From the NCBI RefSeq assembly GCF_022568795.1, contig NZ_JAKZHU010000001.1, positions 992,001 through 1,056,000 of the forward strand: a stretch of 64,000 nt of DNA, written 5' to 3'. This document shows positions 13,087-21,137 of the stretch, piece by piece; the first letter of the stretch is position 1; every line of letters begins with the position of its first letter. Source of the stretch: Arsenicicoccus dermatophilus (GTDB lineage Bacteria; Actinomycetota; Actinomycetes; Actinomycetales; Dermatophilaceae). Both the position numbers and the translations under genes were made by a program. Under the pieces are notes generated by a model that was given only the letters and a program-made list of their open reading frames with translations, did no database searches and was not told the origin of the DNA.

Positions 13087-14250
13087 GTGCCCACCCACCA
13101 CCGCGCCGCAGCCCTGCGCAGCGCCGCCTTCGTCCTCGTCCTGCTCTGCGCCGCGAGCTGCAGCGACGGGTCGGCGCCGCCGAGACCGACCACCACGGGC
13201 GGCACGTCGGCGCCGGGCACCACGTCCGCGCTGCCCAGCCCGCGGGTGACCCGCACCCAGATGGCCCTCGAGGGACCACAGACGCCGCTGGCCACCCCCC
13301 GGGCTGCCGACATCCCCCCGAGCCGGCTCTTCGCCCCCGACAACGTCTACCGGGTGGACCTCACCAAGGCTCCCGTGGAGCCGCGGTCCCCGGCGATGAT
13401 CAAGCACCTCATCGGTCAGATCACGCCGAACTGGAACGGGGTGGCGGGCTTCAACACCGATCAGTACAACACCAGCTACTACGTCGTCGACGACAAGACC
13501 CCCCGTCAGGACGTCGCGTTCTACGACTGCCAGACCAAGAAGGAGGTCCCGTGGGGGGTCCACGACGGGCCCGGGATGTGGAAGCAGGTGCCGATCCCGG
13601 CCGGGGCCCAGCCCGCGAACGGCACCGACAAGGCCATGAGCATCTACGACCGGAGCACCGACCAGCTCTGGGAGTTCTGGATCATGGAGCCGGTCAAGAA
13701 GGGCGGCACGTCCGGCTGGCGTGCCTGCTGGGGCGGACGCATCGACAAGGTCTCCACGGCCCCGGGGTACTACGACCAGGGATTCGGCGTCCCCGCCTCG
13801 GGTCTGACCCACGTCGGGACGATGATCACCCTGGACGAGGCCCGCAAGGGGGTCATCGAGCACGCCGTGGGTCTCGTCCTGATCGAGACGGGGGACTCCA
13901 GCCGGGTGTGGTACCCCGCGAACCGCAGCGACGGCGTCTCCAAGCATCCGGACGCCATCCCCGAGGGCGCCCGGCTGAGGCTCGACCCGGCGGTGGACGT
14001 GGAGTCGCTGCCGCTGCCCCCGATGGGCAAGGCCATCGCCAAGGCCGCCCAGCGCTACGGCTTCCTGGTGGTGGACACCTCCGGGGCCGTCGCGGTCATC
14101 GGTCAGTCCGGGCAGGGTGAGCAGGCGCGCACCGGCAAGGACCCGTGGAAGCAGATCCTCGGCAGCACCATGCCCTACGACGTGCTGAAGGGCTTCCCGT
14201 GGCAGCGGATGCAGGTCGTCCAGCGCGACTACGGCAAGCCCGTCGGCTGA
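13087..14250 (+). CDS. Uncharacterised lipoprotein of the polysaccharide cluster
   Basis: The 387-residue product has a signal sequence (AFVLVLLCAAS) ending in a lipobox-like AASC, then a Thr/Ser/Gly/Pro-rich tether to about residue 60. The remaining 320 residues are rich in Tyr, Trp and Asp (FNTDQYNTSYYVVDD, WEFWIMEPVKKG, WRACWGGRI) and look like an extracellular beta-rich domain. I do not recognise the family. A role in anchoring, modifying or exporting the polymer is inferred only from its position behind the flippase. The GTG start has AGGAG at 8 nt. A bidirectional terminator follows. Confidence 0.75.
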   Translation: MPTHHRAAALRSAAFVLVLLCAASCSDGSAPPRPTTTGGTSAPGTTSALPSPRVTRTQMALEGPQTPLATPRAADIPPSRLFAPDNVYRVDLTKAPVEPRSPAMIKHLIGQITPNWNGVAGFNTDQYNTSYYVVDDKTPRQDVAFYDCQTKKEVPWGVHDGPGMWKQVPIPAGAQPANGTDKAMSIYDRSTDQLWEFWIMEPVKKGGTSGWRACWGGRIDKVSTAPGYYDQGFGVPASGLTHVGTMITLDEARKGVIEHAVGLVLIETGDSSRVWYPANRSDGVSKHPDAIPEGARLRLDPAVDVESLPLPPMGKAIAKAAQRYGFLVVDTSGAVAVIGQSGQGEQARTGKDPWKQILGSTMPYDVLKGFPWQRMQVVQRDYGKPVG

Positions 14251-14260
14251 CGCGACAGCG

Positions 14261-14305
14261 ATGCCGCGAGGGCCGGCCTCGTGGCGGGGCCGGCCCTCGC
14301 GGCAT
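14261..14305. terminator. Bidirectional terminator between convergent genes
   Basis: An 18-bp perfect stem (14261-14278 with 14288-14305) with a 9-nt loop lies between the convergent lipoprotein and acyltransferase genes. Its position lets it serve both strands. Confidence 0.75.
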
Positions 14306-14331
14306 ACGCCCGTCTGCCGTGACGGGGGAGC

Positions 14332-14874
14332 TCAGCGCCCGCGGATCACCCGGGCCGGTGCGCCCGCGACGACCGAGTCCGCGGGGATCTCGCCGCGGAC
14401 CACCGAGTTGGCCGCGATGACCACGCCGTCCCCGATGCGCGCCCCCGGCAGGATCACGCTGCCGGCCCCGATCCAGACACCGTCGCCGATGGTCACGCCG
14501 TCGCCGGTCCAGGGCTGGTCCACGACCGTCTGCCCGGGGGCGGTGCCGTGGTTGGAGCCCACGATGGTGACGTGCTGGCTGATCAGGCACTTCTTGCCGA
14601 TGACGATCGGGGCGCCCGCGGCGCGGAGGTTGTTGAACTCGCCGATGTAGGTCTCCTCGCCGACGACGATCCGGGAGCCGATGAGGCCGCCCCCGTCCTC
14701 GCAGATGAGGATCGTGGGCCCGGAGACGTACACCTTCGGACCGAGCTCGACGCGCCTCGCGTCTCCTCGGAAGATCGCCCGGTGGGTCACGGAGGCGTGG
14801 GGGTTGCGGCGCCGCAGCTGCTCCTTGGGAAGCACGTCGCTGCGCACGTGGCGGAGAATGTCCTTCAGGCCCAC
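14332..14874 (-). CDS. Hexapeptide-repeat acyltransferase (left-handed beta-helix)
   Basis: The 180 residues are mostly imperfect [LIV]-G-x-x-x-x hexapeptide repeats (IGKKCLISQHVTIVGSNHGT, GVTIGDGVWIGAGSVILPGA, IGDGVVIAANSVV) ending in the cap AGAPARVI, typical of the maltose O-acetyltransferase/NeuD-like group. It probably O- or N-acetylates a sugar of the repeat unit. The histidine in GSNHGT is the likely catalytic base. The GTG start has GAGGAG at 6 nt and lies 10 nt inside the end of the polymerase gene, so translation is probably coupled. Confidence 0.88.
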   Translation of the reverse strand: MGLKDILRHVRSDVLPKEQLRRRNPHASVTHRAIFRGDARRVELGPKVYVSGPTILICEDGGGLIGSRIVVGEETYIGEFNNLRAAGAPIVIGKKCLISQHVTIVGSNHGTAPGQTVVDQPWTGDGVTIGDGVWIGAGSVILPGARIGDGVVIAANSVVRGEIPADSVVAGAPARVIRGR

Positions 14875-16241
14875 GAGGGGCTCCTCTCGAGGTGCGGCTC
14901 GTCGGGGTGCCCCTCGTCCGCGTCGTCCAGCGCCAGGGCCTCACGGGGCCGGACGAGGACCTCGCGGGCGACGATGCCGCCGATGAGCCAGGTCAGGATG
15001 TTGGGCAGGGGGAAGGGGTTGGGGCTGGTCATCGAGGGGACGATCCAGGCGAAGAAGCTCATCAGGCTGAACAACCACCAGCCGAAGAGCTCGGGGGTCC
15101 GCCGGTCCGGGCCCCGCAGGAGCCGGGCGAAGGGACCGGCGGCGCAGCAGACGATCCACAGGGCGCCGCCGATGAAGCCGGTCTCCACCGCGCGGGACAT
15201 GAAGACGTTGTGGATCTCGATGGTGACGGTCGTGACCGGGTAGTCCGGCGACTGCCGCACCCACTCCACGCCGTGATCGATGAAGGTGGACCACCCGGTG
15301 CCCCAGAAGGGGTGCTGCTCGAGGGCCCGCCACCCGGCCTCGTAGGTGTTCGCCCGGTCGTAGAGCGAGCGCGAGGTGGTCGCGCGGGAGGTCACCAGCG
15401 CGTTGAGGGCGGGTATGGCGAGGATGGCCGCGCCCAGGAGCACGGCGGCGGTGATGGCGGAGGGGATGAGCCAACGACGCAGTCGCGGGACGAACAGGCA
15501 GACGGACACCAGCCCGAGGATGCACGCCAGCCACGCGGACCGGGTCAGCGTCAGCATGACCCCGGCGAGACAGATGGGTATGGCGAGCACCGCGAGCCGA
15601 CGCCACCACCCGCGGAACCGGTAGACCGCGAGCCCGGCCGCGTAGACGCAGAGGTTGAGCGTGAAGCCGTTGGCCTCGGCGGTGAGGAAGGGGCCGACGG
15701 CGCGGTTGTCGCCGGCCACCAGCGGGTTGGTCTCCACGAAGGTCATGATGTAGCGCGGGTAGACCAGGCTGTGCGGGCCGAGGATGGTGAAGACGGCGTT
15801 GGTGCCGAGGTAGAGGCCGATGAGCACCAGCAGCTTGAGGACCAGGTCCCGTCGCCGCGGGGTCGCGAAGACCAGGGCCCCGACCGGGAACATCACGAAG
15901 GGCACCACGATGCGGTCGAGCAGACCGTAGAGCCCTTCCGGGGTGGTGAGGGTGTCCGCCGTGAGCGCCGACCACATCGTCCACAGGACCGTGGCGATCA
16001 TCCACCAGTAGACCGACCGCCAGCGCAGCCGCTCCCGGAAGGGGTCCAGGATCACCAGGACCAGGGCCAGCAGCAGCAGCCCCCGGTCCAGGGGGGCAGG
16101 GATGCCCAGCTCGCCCCACACGCCGGAGAACATGTTGGTGGCGAGGTAGGCCAGCATCACCCAGACGAAGGCCGGGATCCGCTCCTTGCCATGGACGGTG
16201 ACGTCGGTGTCCTCCGGAGCGGTGACCGCGGTGGCGGTCAC
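14865..16241 (-). CDS. O-antigen polymerase/ligase family (Wzy-like)
   Basis: A 458-residue integral membrane protein with about 10-12 helices and one large extracytoplasmic loop holding the conserved pattern SLYDRANTYEAGWRALEQHPFWGTGWSTFIDHG and the downstream EIHNVFM. In the Wzy_C/O-antigen ligase family this loop contains the catalytic arginine and histidine. It would polymerise or ligate lipid-linked repeat units outside the membrane. The GTG start overlaps the stop of the chain-length gene (GTGA). Confidence 0.87.
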   Translation of the reverse strand: MTATAVTAPEDTDVTVHGKERIPAFVWVMLAYLATNMFSGVWGELGIPAPLDRGLLLLALVLVILDPFRERLRWRSVYWWMIATVLWTMWSALTADTLTTPEGLYGLLDRIVVPFVMFPVGALVFATPRRRDLVLKLLVLIGLYLGTNAVFTILGPHSLVYPRYIMTFVETNPLVAGDNRAVGPFLTAEANGFTLNLCVYAAGLAVYRFRGWWRRLAVLAIPICLAGVMLTLTRSAWLACILGLVSVCLFVPRLRRWLIPSAITAAVLLGAAILAIPALNALVTSRATTSRSLYDRANTYEAGWRALEQHPFWGTGWSTFIDHGVEWVRQSPDYPVTTVTIEIHNVFMSRAVETGFIGGALWIVCCAAGPFARLLRGPDRRTPELFGWWLFSLMSFFAWIVPSMTSPNPFPLPNILTWLIGGIVAREVLVRPREALALDDADEGHPDEPHLERSPSWA

Positions 16242-17308
16242 TCGTCCTCGCTCCAGGGGGCGTCTGCGACCGCGTCGTCACGGGACGAGCCGGCCCCGCG
16301 GCGTCGCGCCAGGGAGACCGGGCGGGCGCTGCGACGGGTATCGACGGTGCGGGTGCTGCCGGTGTCGTGCTGGCGCGCCTCGGGCGAGTGGCCCTCGACG
16401 CGGCCGTCGACGGGACGGACCTCGGCCGTCCGGGGCCCGGAGGGGCGGCTCTCGACCCCGCGCTTCTCGGGCGTCGGGCGGGCGGCCACCTGGACCGAGC
16501 CGCGGCGACGGCGCTCGAGGAGCATGGCGCCGGCGAGGGCGAGACCGAGGCCGAGGGCGAGACCGACGAGGGCGCCGCGCTGCTGGTTGGACGCCTTGGT
16601 GGAGGCGGACATCTGGGCCGGGGCGACGACGCGCAGGTCGGCTGCGGTGGAGCCCTGGGAGACCTGCGAGCGGTACTTCTCGGAGAGCGCGTCCATCTGG
16701 GCCTGCAGCACGGCGGAGCGGGCAGCCGCGTCGCCGGAGACCTTCTGGAGCCGCTCGACCGCCTCCTGGGGCTTCTTGGCCCCGATGGCGCTCTGGACGG
16801 CGCTGTTGGCGGCGTCCGAGTCGGCCTTGGCCTGGCCCCACTTGGCGGCCGCCGCGTCCAGCTCCTTCAGCGTCGCCTCGGGGTCGCTGTCGCCCCGCTT
16901 GCCGTTGACGGCGGCCACGAGATCCTTGGCGGTCTTGTCGGCCGCCGCGACGACCTCGGCCTTGTCGGGGCCCTTGGCCTCGACCCGCACGACGTTGGAC
17001 TCCGGGATCGGCGACGCCGCGATGACGACGTCGCTCTGGGTCGTGCCTTGCGACTCCACGCCGCGGTTGTTGACCCACCGGGCGTAGTTGTCGGCCAGCT
17101 GCTGGGAGGCCAGCGGGAAGCCGGCGATCGCACCGGCGCTCAGGCTGCCGCTGCCCACCGCCACCCGGGACTCGGCGGTGTACTCCACCGGGCGGGTGCC
17201 GCCCACGACGAACCCCACCAGGGCCAGGAGCAACGGCAGCGCGAGGGCGAGCCACCAGTTGCGGGCGAGAGCCTGCAGCGGAGAGGCAGGGGGGTTCTTG
17301 ACGGTCAC
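16238..17308 (-). CDS. Chain-length determinant protein (Wzz-type)
   Basis: The 356 residues show the Wzz layout: an N-terminal membrane helix (WWLALALPLLLALVGFVV, about residues 18-36), an extracytoplasmic Ala/Lys-rich region with predicted long helices, then a second membrane helix (ALVGLALGLGLALAGAMLL) and a basic cytoplasmic tail. No Walker motifs or tyrosine-rich tail are present, so a BY-kinase is not fused here. The GTG start has AAGGAG at 5 nt. It precedes the polymerase gene with a 4-nt overlap. Confidence 0.85.
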   Translation of the reverse strand: MTVKNPPASPLQALARNWWLALALPLLLALVGFVVGGTRPVEYTAESRVAVGSGSLSAGAIAGFPLASQQLADNYARWVNNRGVESQGTTQSDVVIAASPIPESNVVRVEAKGPDKAEVVAAADKTAKDLVAAVNGKRGDSDPEATLKELDAAAAKWGQAKADSDAANSAVQSAIGAKKPQEAVERLQKVSGDAAARSAVLQAQMDALSEKYRSQVSQGSTAADLRVVAPAQMSASTKASNQQRGALVGLALGLGLALAGAMLLERRRRGSVQVAARPTPEKRGVESRPSGPRTAEVRPVDGRVEGHSPEARQHDTGSTRTVDTRRSARPVSLARRRGAGSSRDDAVADAPWSEDE

Positions 17309-17429
17309 GGTGCTCCTTGGATCGAACAGGCCTTACGAAGAGTTTGCCTCACGGATCGAGGTGTTCGCTCCGTGTTGGGCAGGAGTCACCGGCCCCGACG
17401 GCGTCTCCACCGGGGCTGGTGCCGCCCGC

Positions 17430-18440
17430 TCAGACGGTGCGTCCGGCGACGTAGGCCGAGCGCCTGGAGGCGGCGATCCGCTGCCCCACCCGGACGGGCG
17501 GGGCAGCCATCATCAGCGCCCGGAGCCCGGCGGCGGAGGGCTTGGCCTGCAGCGACAGCACGGCGTGGTGGCAGGCCTGGGTCCGGTCCCCCACGAGGAG
17601 GTACTCCCGGGACAGCCGCTCGTGGTCGCGGCACAGGACCAGGTCGTAGGTCGGCGAGCTCGGGTGGCGGCCGCTGCTGCGGGCCTCGCGCAGCACCCGC
17701 TGACCTGCCTCGAGGTTGGGGATGACGTTCTTGACCGAGTCGTTGGCCCCGTGGATCCGGTAGTGGGTCACCGGCTCGGGGTCGAAGTAGGCGGTCGCCC
17801 CGTCCTGGACGGACTCCAGCACGAGGTGGAGGTCGTAGGCGGTGTCGGCCCAGGCGGGGACGGCGTCCCAGTCGATCGCCGAGCGGCGCAGCACGCTCGC
17901 GGCCAGGCACACCGACCCTCGGATCGCCAGCTCGCTGGCGGGCGTGTGGTAGCCCGCGGCCAGGCCGACCCTGGCGGTGTCCACGCGCAGCTGGGCGGTC
18001 TGCTCCTGCAGGACCCTGCCCGCGAGGTCGACGAGGATCATCTCGCCGAAGGCGACGTTGGCGTCGGGTCGACGCTCGAGCGCCCCGACCAGTCGCTCCA
18101 GGGCGTCGGGCAGGAGGGCGTCGTCGTCGTCCAGCTTGACGACGTAGGTGCCCCGGGCCCGCCGGAAGCCGTCGAGGGCGTTGCCGATCATCCCCAGGTT
18201 GGTGGGGCGCGGGACGTAGTGGATGCGGTCGTCGGCGAAGGACGCCACCACCTCGCGGGTGGCGTCCTCGGCGGCGTTGTCGCAGACCAGGATCTCCAGG
18301 TCGGTCAGGGTCTGCCCGGTCGCGGAGGCCAGGGCCTCGCGGAGCAGGTGGGGCCGGCGGAAGGTCGGGACCACCACCGAGACGAGCGGTGGTCGGTGGT
18401 CCTGCTCCGGTGCGGCGGTGGTGCGGTCGGTCGTGGCCAT
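17430..18440 (-). CDS. Glycosyltransferase family 2
   Basis: A 336-residue GT-A enzyme with PLVSVVVPTFRRPHLLREAL, ILVCDNAAEDAT and the metal-binding VVKLDDDDALLPDALE. The C-terminal 130 residues (from about YRIHGAN) have the helical accessory region common in exopolysaccharide enzymes. ATG 18440 follows a GGGGGGA stretch at 5 nt. It is the first gene of the leftward glycosyltransferase-wzz-wzy-acyltransferase run; a 121-nt gap separates it from wzz. Confidence 0.87.
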   Translation of the reverse strand: MATTDRTTAAPEQDHRPPLVSVVVPTFRRPHLLREALASATGQTLTDLEILVCDNAAEDATREVVASFADDRIHYVPRPTNLGMIGNALDGFRRARGTYVVKLDDDDALLPDALERLVGALERRPDANVAFGEMILVDLAGRVLQEQTAQLRVDTARVGLAAGYHTPASELAIRGSVCLAASVLRRSAIDWDAVPAWADTAYDLHLVLESVQDGATAYFDPEPVTHYRIHGANDSVKNVIPNLEAGQRVLREARSSGRHPSSPTYDLVLCRDHERLSREYLLVGDRTQACHHAVLSLQAKPSAAGLRALMMAAPPVRVGQRIAASRRSAYVAGRTV

Positions 18441-18872
18441 CGGTGTCCCCCCAGGAGTCGGTCGAACGATGCTCCCCCGGCTCCGTCGGTCGGAGATCGG
18501 GGCGCGTGCTGTCGACGCGGTGCCGGTCCGGGCCCGAGGCCCCCGCCTCGGTGCGTCCCGGGCGGTATGTCGACGCGCTGCTCCTCGACCCTGCTCCACC
18601 GCCCGCGACCCGTCGTCCGAACCACGTCAAGATTACCGAGCGCCCCAGGTCAGAGGGCTGAGCGATGGCAGAACCCACCCGATTCCCCGACTCTCGCATC
18701 AGAGAGTGATCGGTGGTGACTGGGCGTGTGTCGGGGAGGGGGACGAAGGGGGCGAAGCTCTCCCTCGGGGAGCCCGCCTGCGACGCGAGGTGCGGGGGAC
18801 ACAGGTGGTCGTCGGCGCCGAGTCGTGCTTGTAGCATGGCAGGCACCACCCCCGAGCACCGAGGAGCCACCC
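18441..18872. promoter_or_regulatory. Divergent intergenic region before atpC
   Basis: This 432-nt stretch has no convincing gene on either strand. It holds a 6-bp inverted repeat (actctc...gagagt, 18690-18707) and a TAGCAT hexamer at 18832-18837 that could be the -10 of an atpC promoter; no clear -35 is visible. Because atpC is cut off from atpD by a terminator and 12 kb, it must be transcribed from here. Confidence 0.45.
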
Positions 18873-19145
18873 GTGCCACTCCAGGTCCAACTCGTCGCCG
18901 CGGACCGCTCCGTCTGGCAGGGCGAGGCATCGGCCGTCACCGCCCGCACGACCGAGGGGGAGCTCGGCATCCTTCCGGGGCACGCGCCGCTGCTGGGTGT
19001 GGTCGTCGCCGGTCCCGTGGCCATCACCTCCGGCGAGGGTCGGCAGGTCTGGACGGTGGACTCCGGATTCCTCTCCGTCCAGGACGACCAGGTCACCCTG
19101 CTCGCGGAGCAGGTCTCCCAGCCCACGACCGACAGCCGCCGCTGA
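18873..19145 (+). CDS. atpC: ATP synthase F1 subunit epsilon, short form
   Basis: Epsilon is part of the rotor and in many bacteria inhibits ATP hydrolysis. The 90 residues correspond to the N-terminal beta-sandwich domain: PLQVQLVAADRSVWQGEAS, then TTEGELGILPGHAPLLGVV. The C-terminal helical hairpin present in longer epsilons (usually about 120-140 residues) is absent; the protein ends soon after DDQVTLLAEQ. GTG 18873 has GAGGAG at 6 nt; upstream in-frame codons encode arginine-rich non-family sequence. The gene is 12 kb from atpD but keeps the usual actinomycete downstream neighbours (DUF2550, cobalamin adenosyltransferase). Confidence 0.93.
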   Translation: MPLQVQLVAADRSVWQGEASAVTARTTEGELGILPGHAPLLGVVVAGPVAITSGEGRQVWTVDSGFLSVQDDQVTLLAEQVSQPTTDSRR

Positions 19146-19158
19146 GCCGAGGCGAGCG

Positions 19159-19592
19159 ATGGACGACGGGCTGGCGATCACCGAGGTGGTCGCCGGGAGC
19201 CTGGTCGCCCTCGTCCTGATCTGCCTGGGCCTGCACGTCCTGCGGCGGCAGCTGATCGCCGGGGAGTGCCGATGTTCGTCTGTGCGTTCCGCACGGGCCG
19301 GCGGCGGTGGCGCTACGGCCTCGGCCGGTTCGACACCCATGCCCTCCTCGTCTACCCGCTCACGGGAGCGACCCTGCGCCCGGCGCTGCGACTGCAGCGC
19401 CGGGCGCTGTCGTTGGAGGGGGCACGTCGCGACGGACTCGACGACCTGTCCATCACGCTGGACGAGCCGGTGCTGGTCGACCTGTGCGCGGACGGGCAGC
19501 AGGTGGAGCTGGTGGTTCCCCTGTCCACCGCCACGGCGATGCGCTCCTGGCACGAGGCCACCTCACCGGGACCGCCGCCGAGGGCGGTCTAG
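19159..19592 (+). pseudogene. DUF2550 membrane protein, frameshifted
   Basis: The frame from ATG 19159 gives an N-terminal membrane helix (VVAGSLVALVLICLGLHVLRRQLIAG). Homology then continues in another frame from about 19266 (PMFVCAFRTGRRRWRYGLGR ... to the TAG at 19590). Adding one G to the GGGG run at 19261-19264 joins the two into one protein of about 144 residues with the DUF2550 layout: helix, then a basic domain beginning with a GxFxCxxR-like motif. DUF2550 genes commonly follow atpC in actinomycetes. This is either a real frameshift or a homopolymer sequencing error. GTG 19266 could otherwise start a separate 108-residue product. Confidence 0.7.
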
Positions 19593-19891
19593 GCCGAGCA
19601 GTCCTCGTGGCTCGCGGCCGCGAGGGCGGGGTTCTGCGCCACAGGTCCACCACGGTGGCGCGGACGGTGACCGGAGCCCCCGGTCGCGTCGGTGTCCGTG
19701 GTGGACGTGGCCTCGCGCCGACAGATGGAGCCGGCCTCCTCGGCGACCCGCACCGTGCGCGGTGGTGGACCGGCCCCCGTCAGCACGAGGTCGTCCTCGC
19801 CGGCGCGGTGCGCCTCGGCGTCGGCGGTCCGGAAGGGGCTGGTGGCGCCCCCCACGCGCGGAACCGTGGCCACGGGTGTCGCCGGGTCCAC
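19589..19891 (-). CDS. Hypothetical protein, doubtful
   Basis: A 100-residue frame with strongly G/C third positions and GGAG 5 nt before a GTG start. The product is hydrophilic, with no membrane segment and two cysteines (ICRRE, EDCSA). It lies downstream of the adenosyltransferase gene and overlaps the DUF2550 stop by a few bases. I recognise no family. The C-terminal third reads equally well in a neighbouring frame (APVTVRATVVDLW), so it may itself be frameshifted or not a gene. Confidence 0.3.
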   Translation of the reverse strand: MDPATPVATVPRVGGATSPFRTADAEAHRAGEDDLVLTGAGPPPRTVRVAEEAGSICRREATSTTDTDATGGSGHRPRHRGGPVAQNPALAAASHEDCSA

Positions 19892-19951
19892 CGCGTCTCC
19901 GTGGCCCGCTCCTCCCGCTGACCGGTCCGGCGACGTGGCCCCGGCAGGTGC

Positions 19952-20584
19952 CTAGTCGGAGGTCTCGCGCCCACCGCCGGGCTGCCACAGCACGTCCCCG
20001 TCGGCGTCCACGTTGGCCACCCGGGCCAGGATGAAGAGCAGGTCCGAGAGCCGGTTGAGGTACTTCGCGGTGAGGACGTTGATGCCCCCCTCGCCGCGCT
20101 CCGCGCCCCCGGCGGCCGGCTGGTCGCCATACACCTGGATGGCTGCCCAGGTGCTGCGCTCCGCACGGCGCACGACGGTGCAGGCCAGGTGCAGGTAGGC
20201 CGAGCCGGGCGTCCCGCCCGGCAGGATGAACGAGCGGAGCTTGTCCAGCTCCTCGTTGTAGCGGTCGCAGTCGGCCTCGAGCTCGTCGATCCACGCGGCC
20301 TGGACCCGCAGCGGGGGGAAGTCCGGCTTCTCGGCGGGGTCGCGCAGCGGGTTGCACAGGTCGGCACCGACGTCGAAGAGGTCGTTCTGCACCCGGGTGA
20401 GGGTGTCGCGGACGTCCTGGCGCAGGCCGCCGGCCGCGACGGCGACCCCGAGGGCGGCGTTGGCCTCGTTGGTGTCGGCATAGGCCTGCAGGCGTGGGTC
20501 GGTCTTGCTCGTCCTGCTGAAGTCGCCCAGGTGCGTGCTGCCGTCGTCACCGGTGCGGGTGTAGATGCGCGTGAGGTTGACCAT
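19952..20584 (-). CDS. pduO: Cob(I)alamin adenosyltransferase, PduO type
   Basis: This enzyme transfers adenosyl from ATP to cob(I)alamin to make coenzyme B12. The 210 residues start with the ATP-binding signature MVNLTRIYTRTGDDGSTHLG, followed by SKTDPRLQAYADTNEANAALG, and contain the RAERS segment with the conserved arginine. Length is normal. The product is the cofactor of the two acyl-CoA mutases encoded at 21138 and 39400. It sits head-to-head with a STAS gene. The atpC-DUF2550-adenosyltransferase order is an actinomycete arrangement also seen in Mycobacterium. Confidence 0.94.
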   Translation of the reverse strand: MVNLTRIYTRTGDDGSTHLGDFSRTSKTDPRLQAYADTNEANAALGVAVAAGGLRQDVRDTLTRVQNDLFDVGADLCNPLRDPAEKPDFPPLRVQAAWIDELEADCDRYNEELDKLRSFILPGGTPGSAYLHLACTVVRRAERSTWAAIQVYGDQPAAGGAERGEGGINVLTAKYLNRLSDLLFILARVANVDADGDVLWQPGGGRETSD

Positions 20585-20727
20585 GTCCGCATGGTCCCAC
20601 GCGTCGTGGGGAGCCAGTCGGGGCAGACCTGACCCAATGCCGGAAATTCTTCACCCGACGTGGTCGAATGTTCCCACGAGTAGCGACGACCGTGGCGGTG
20701 CAGCCCGGCAGCATGGCGGGAGGCTCG

Positions 20728-21051
20728 ATGAGGACCCAGCAGACGACCACCGTCGAGGTCGTCGCGCCCGGCCAGGAGCTGCGGGTGCAGGGCCGGCTCG
20801 ACGCGAGCACCGACCACGCGCTGCGCGAGGAGATCCACCGCGCCATCGTGCTGGGGACGGGCGAGCTCCTCGTCGACCTCGCGCAGGCCGAGCTCTACGA
20901 CGCCACCGCGCTCGCCCTGATCGCCGGCGCGCACCACCGGGCCCAGCGGGCCGGGCGCACCCTGGTCGTCGTGGACCCCTCGCCGCGGTTCGAGCGGGTC
21001 GTCGCGGCGATGCGCCTGGGCAAGGTGCTGCAGCGGCGGACCTCCTCCTGA
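20728..21051 (+). CDS. STAS-domain protein (anti-sigma antagonist-like)
   Basis: The 107-residue product is a single STAS domain: VQGRLDASTDHALREEIHRA, LLVDLAQAELYDATALALIAGAHHRA, and TLVVVDPSPRFERVVAAMRL. STAS proteins of this size usually bind anti-sigma kinases and are switched by phosphorylation of a serine after the LD motif. Here that position reads YDAT, so only a threonine is available. ATG 20728 has GGGAGG at 5 nt; an upstream in-frame start at 20668 adds unrelated sequence. No kinase partner gene is nearby. Confidence 0.78.
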   Translation: MRTQQTTTVEVVAPGQELRVQGRLDASTDHALREEIHRAIVLGTGELLVDLAQAELYDATALALIAGAHHRAQRAGRTLVVVDPSPRFERVVAAMRLGKVLQRRTSS

Positions 21052-21137
21052 GCGCCGATCCGCGTGTGTGGAGCGTCACCTGTGGTCACTTCCACGGACC
21101 GGTCGCGGGGCCAGGGACCCGCCGGTAGTTTGCGATC

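Noticed and set aside
11290-13947. An 885-codon minus-strand frame across flippase and lipoprotein genes
   Set aside because: His/Arg/Gly-rich antisense shadow; plus-strand proteins have membrane helices and a lipoprotein signal.
7024-18440. Polysaccharide cluster as a mobile genomic island or prophage
   Set aside because: No integrase, transposase, tRNA or direct-repeat boundary was found and the base composition looks like the flanks; only the split atp synteny argues for insertion.
19266-19592. A separate gene starting at GTG 19266
   Set aside because: It lacks the membrane helix that DUF2550 proteins have, and that helix is encoded immediately upstream in another frame; a frameshift explains both.
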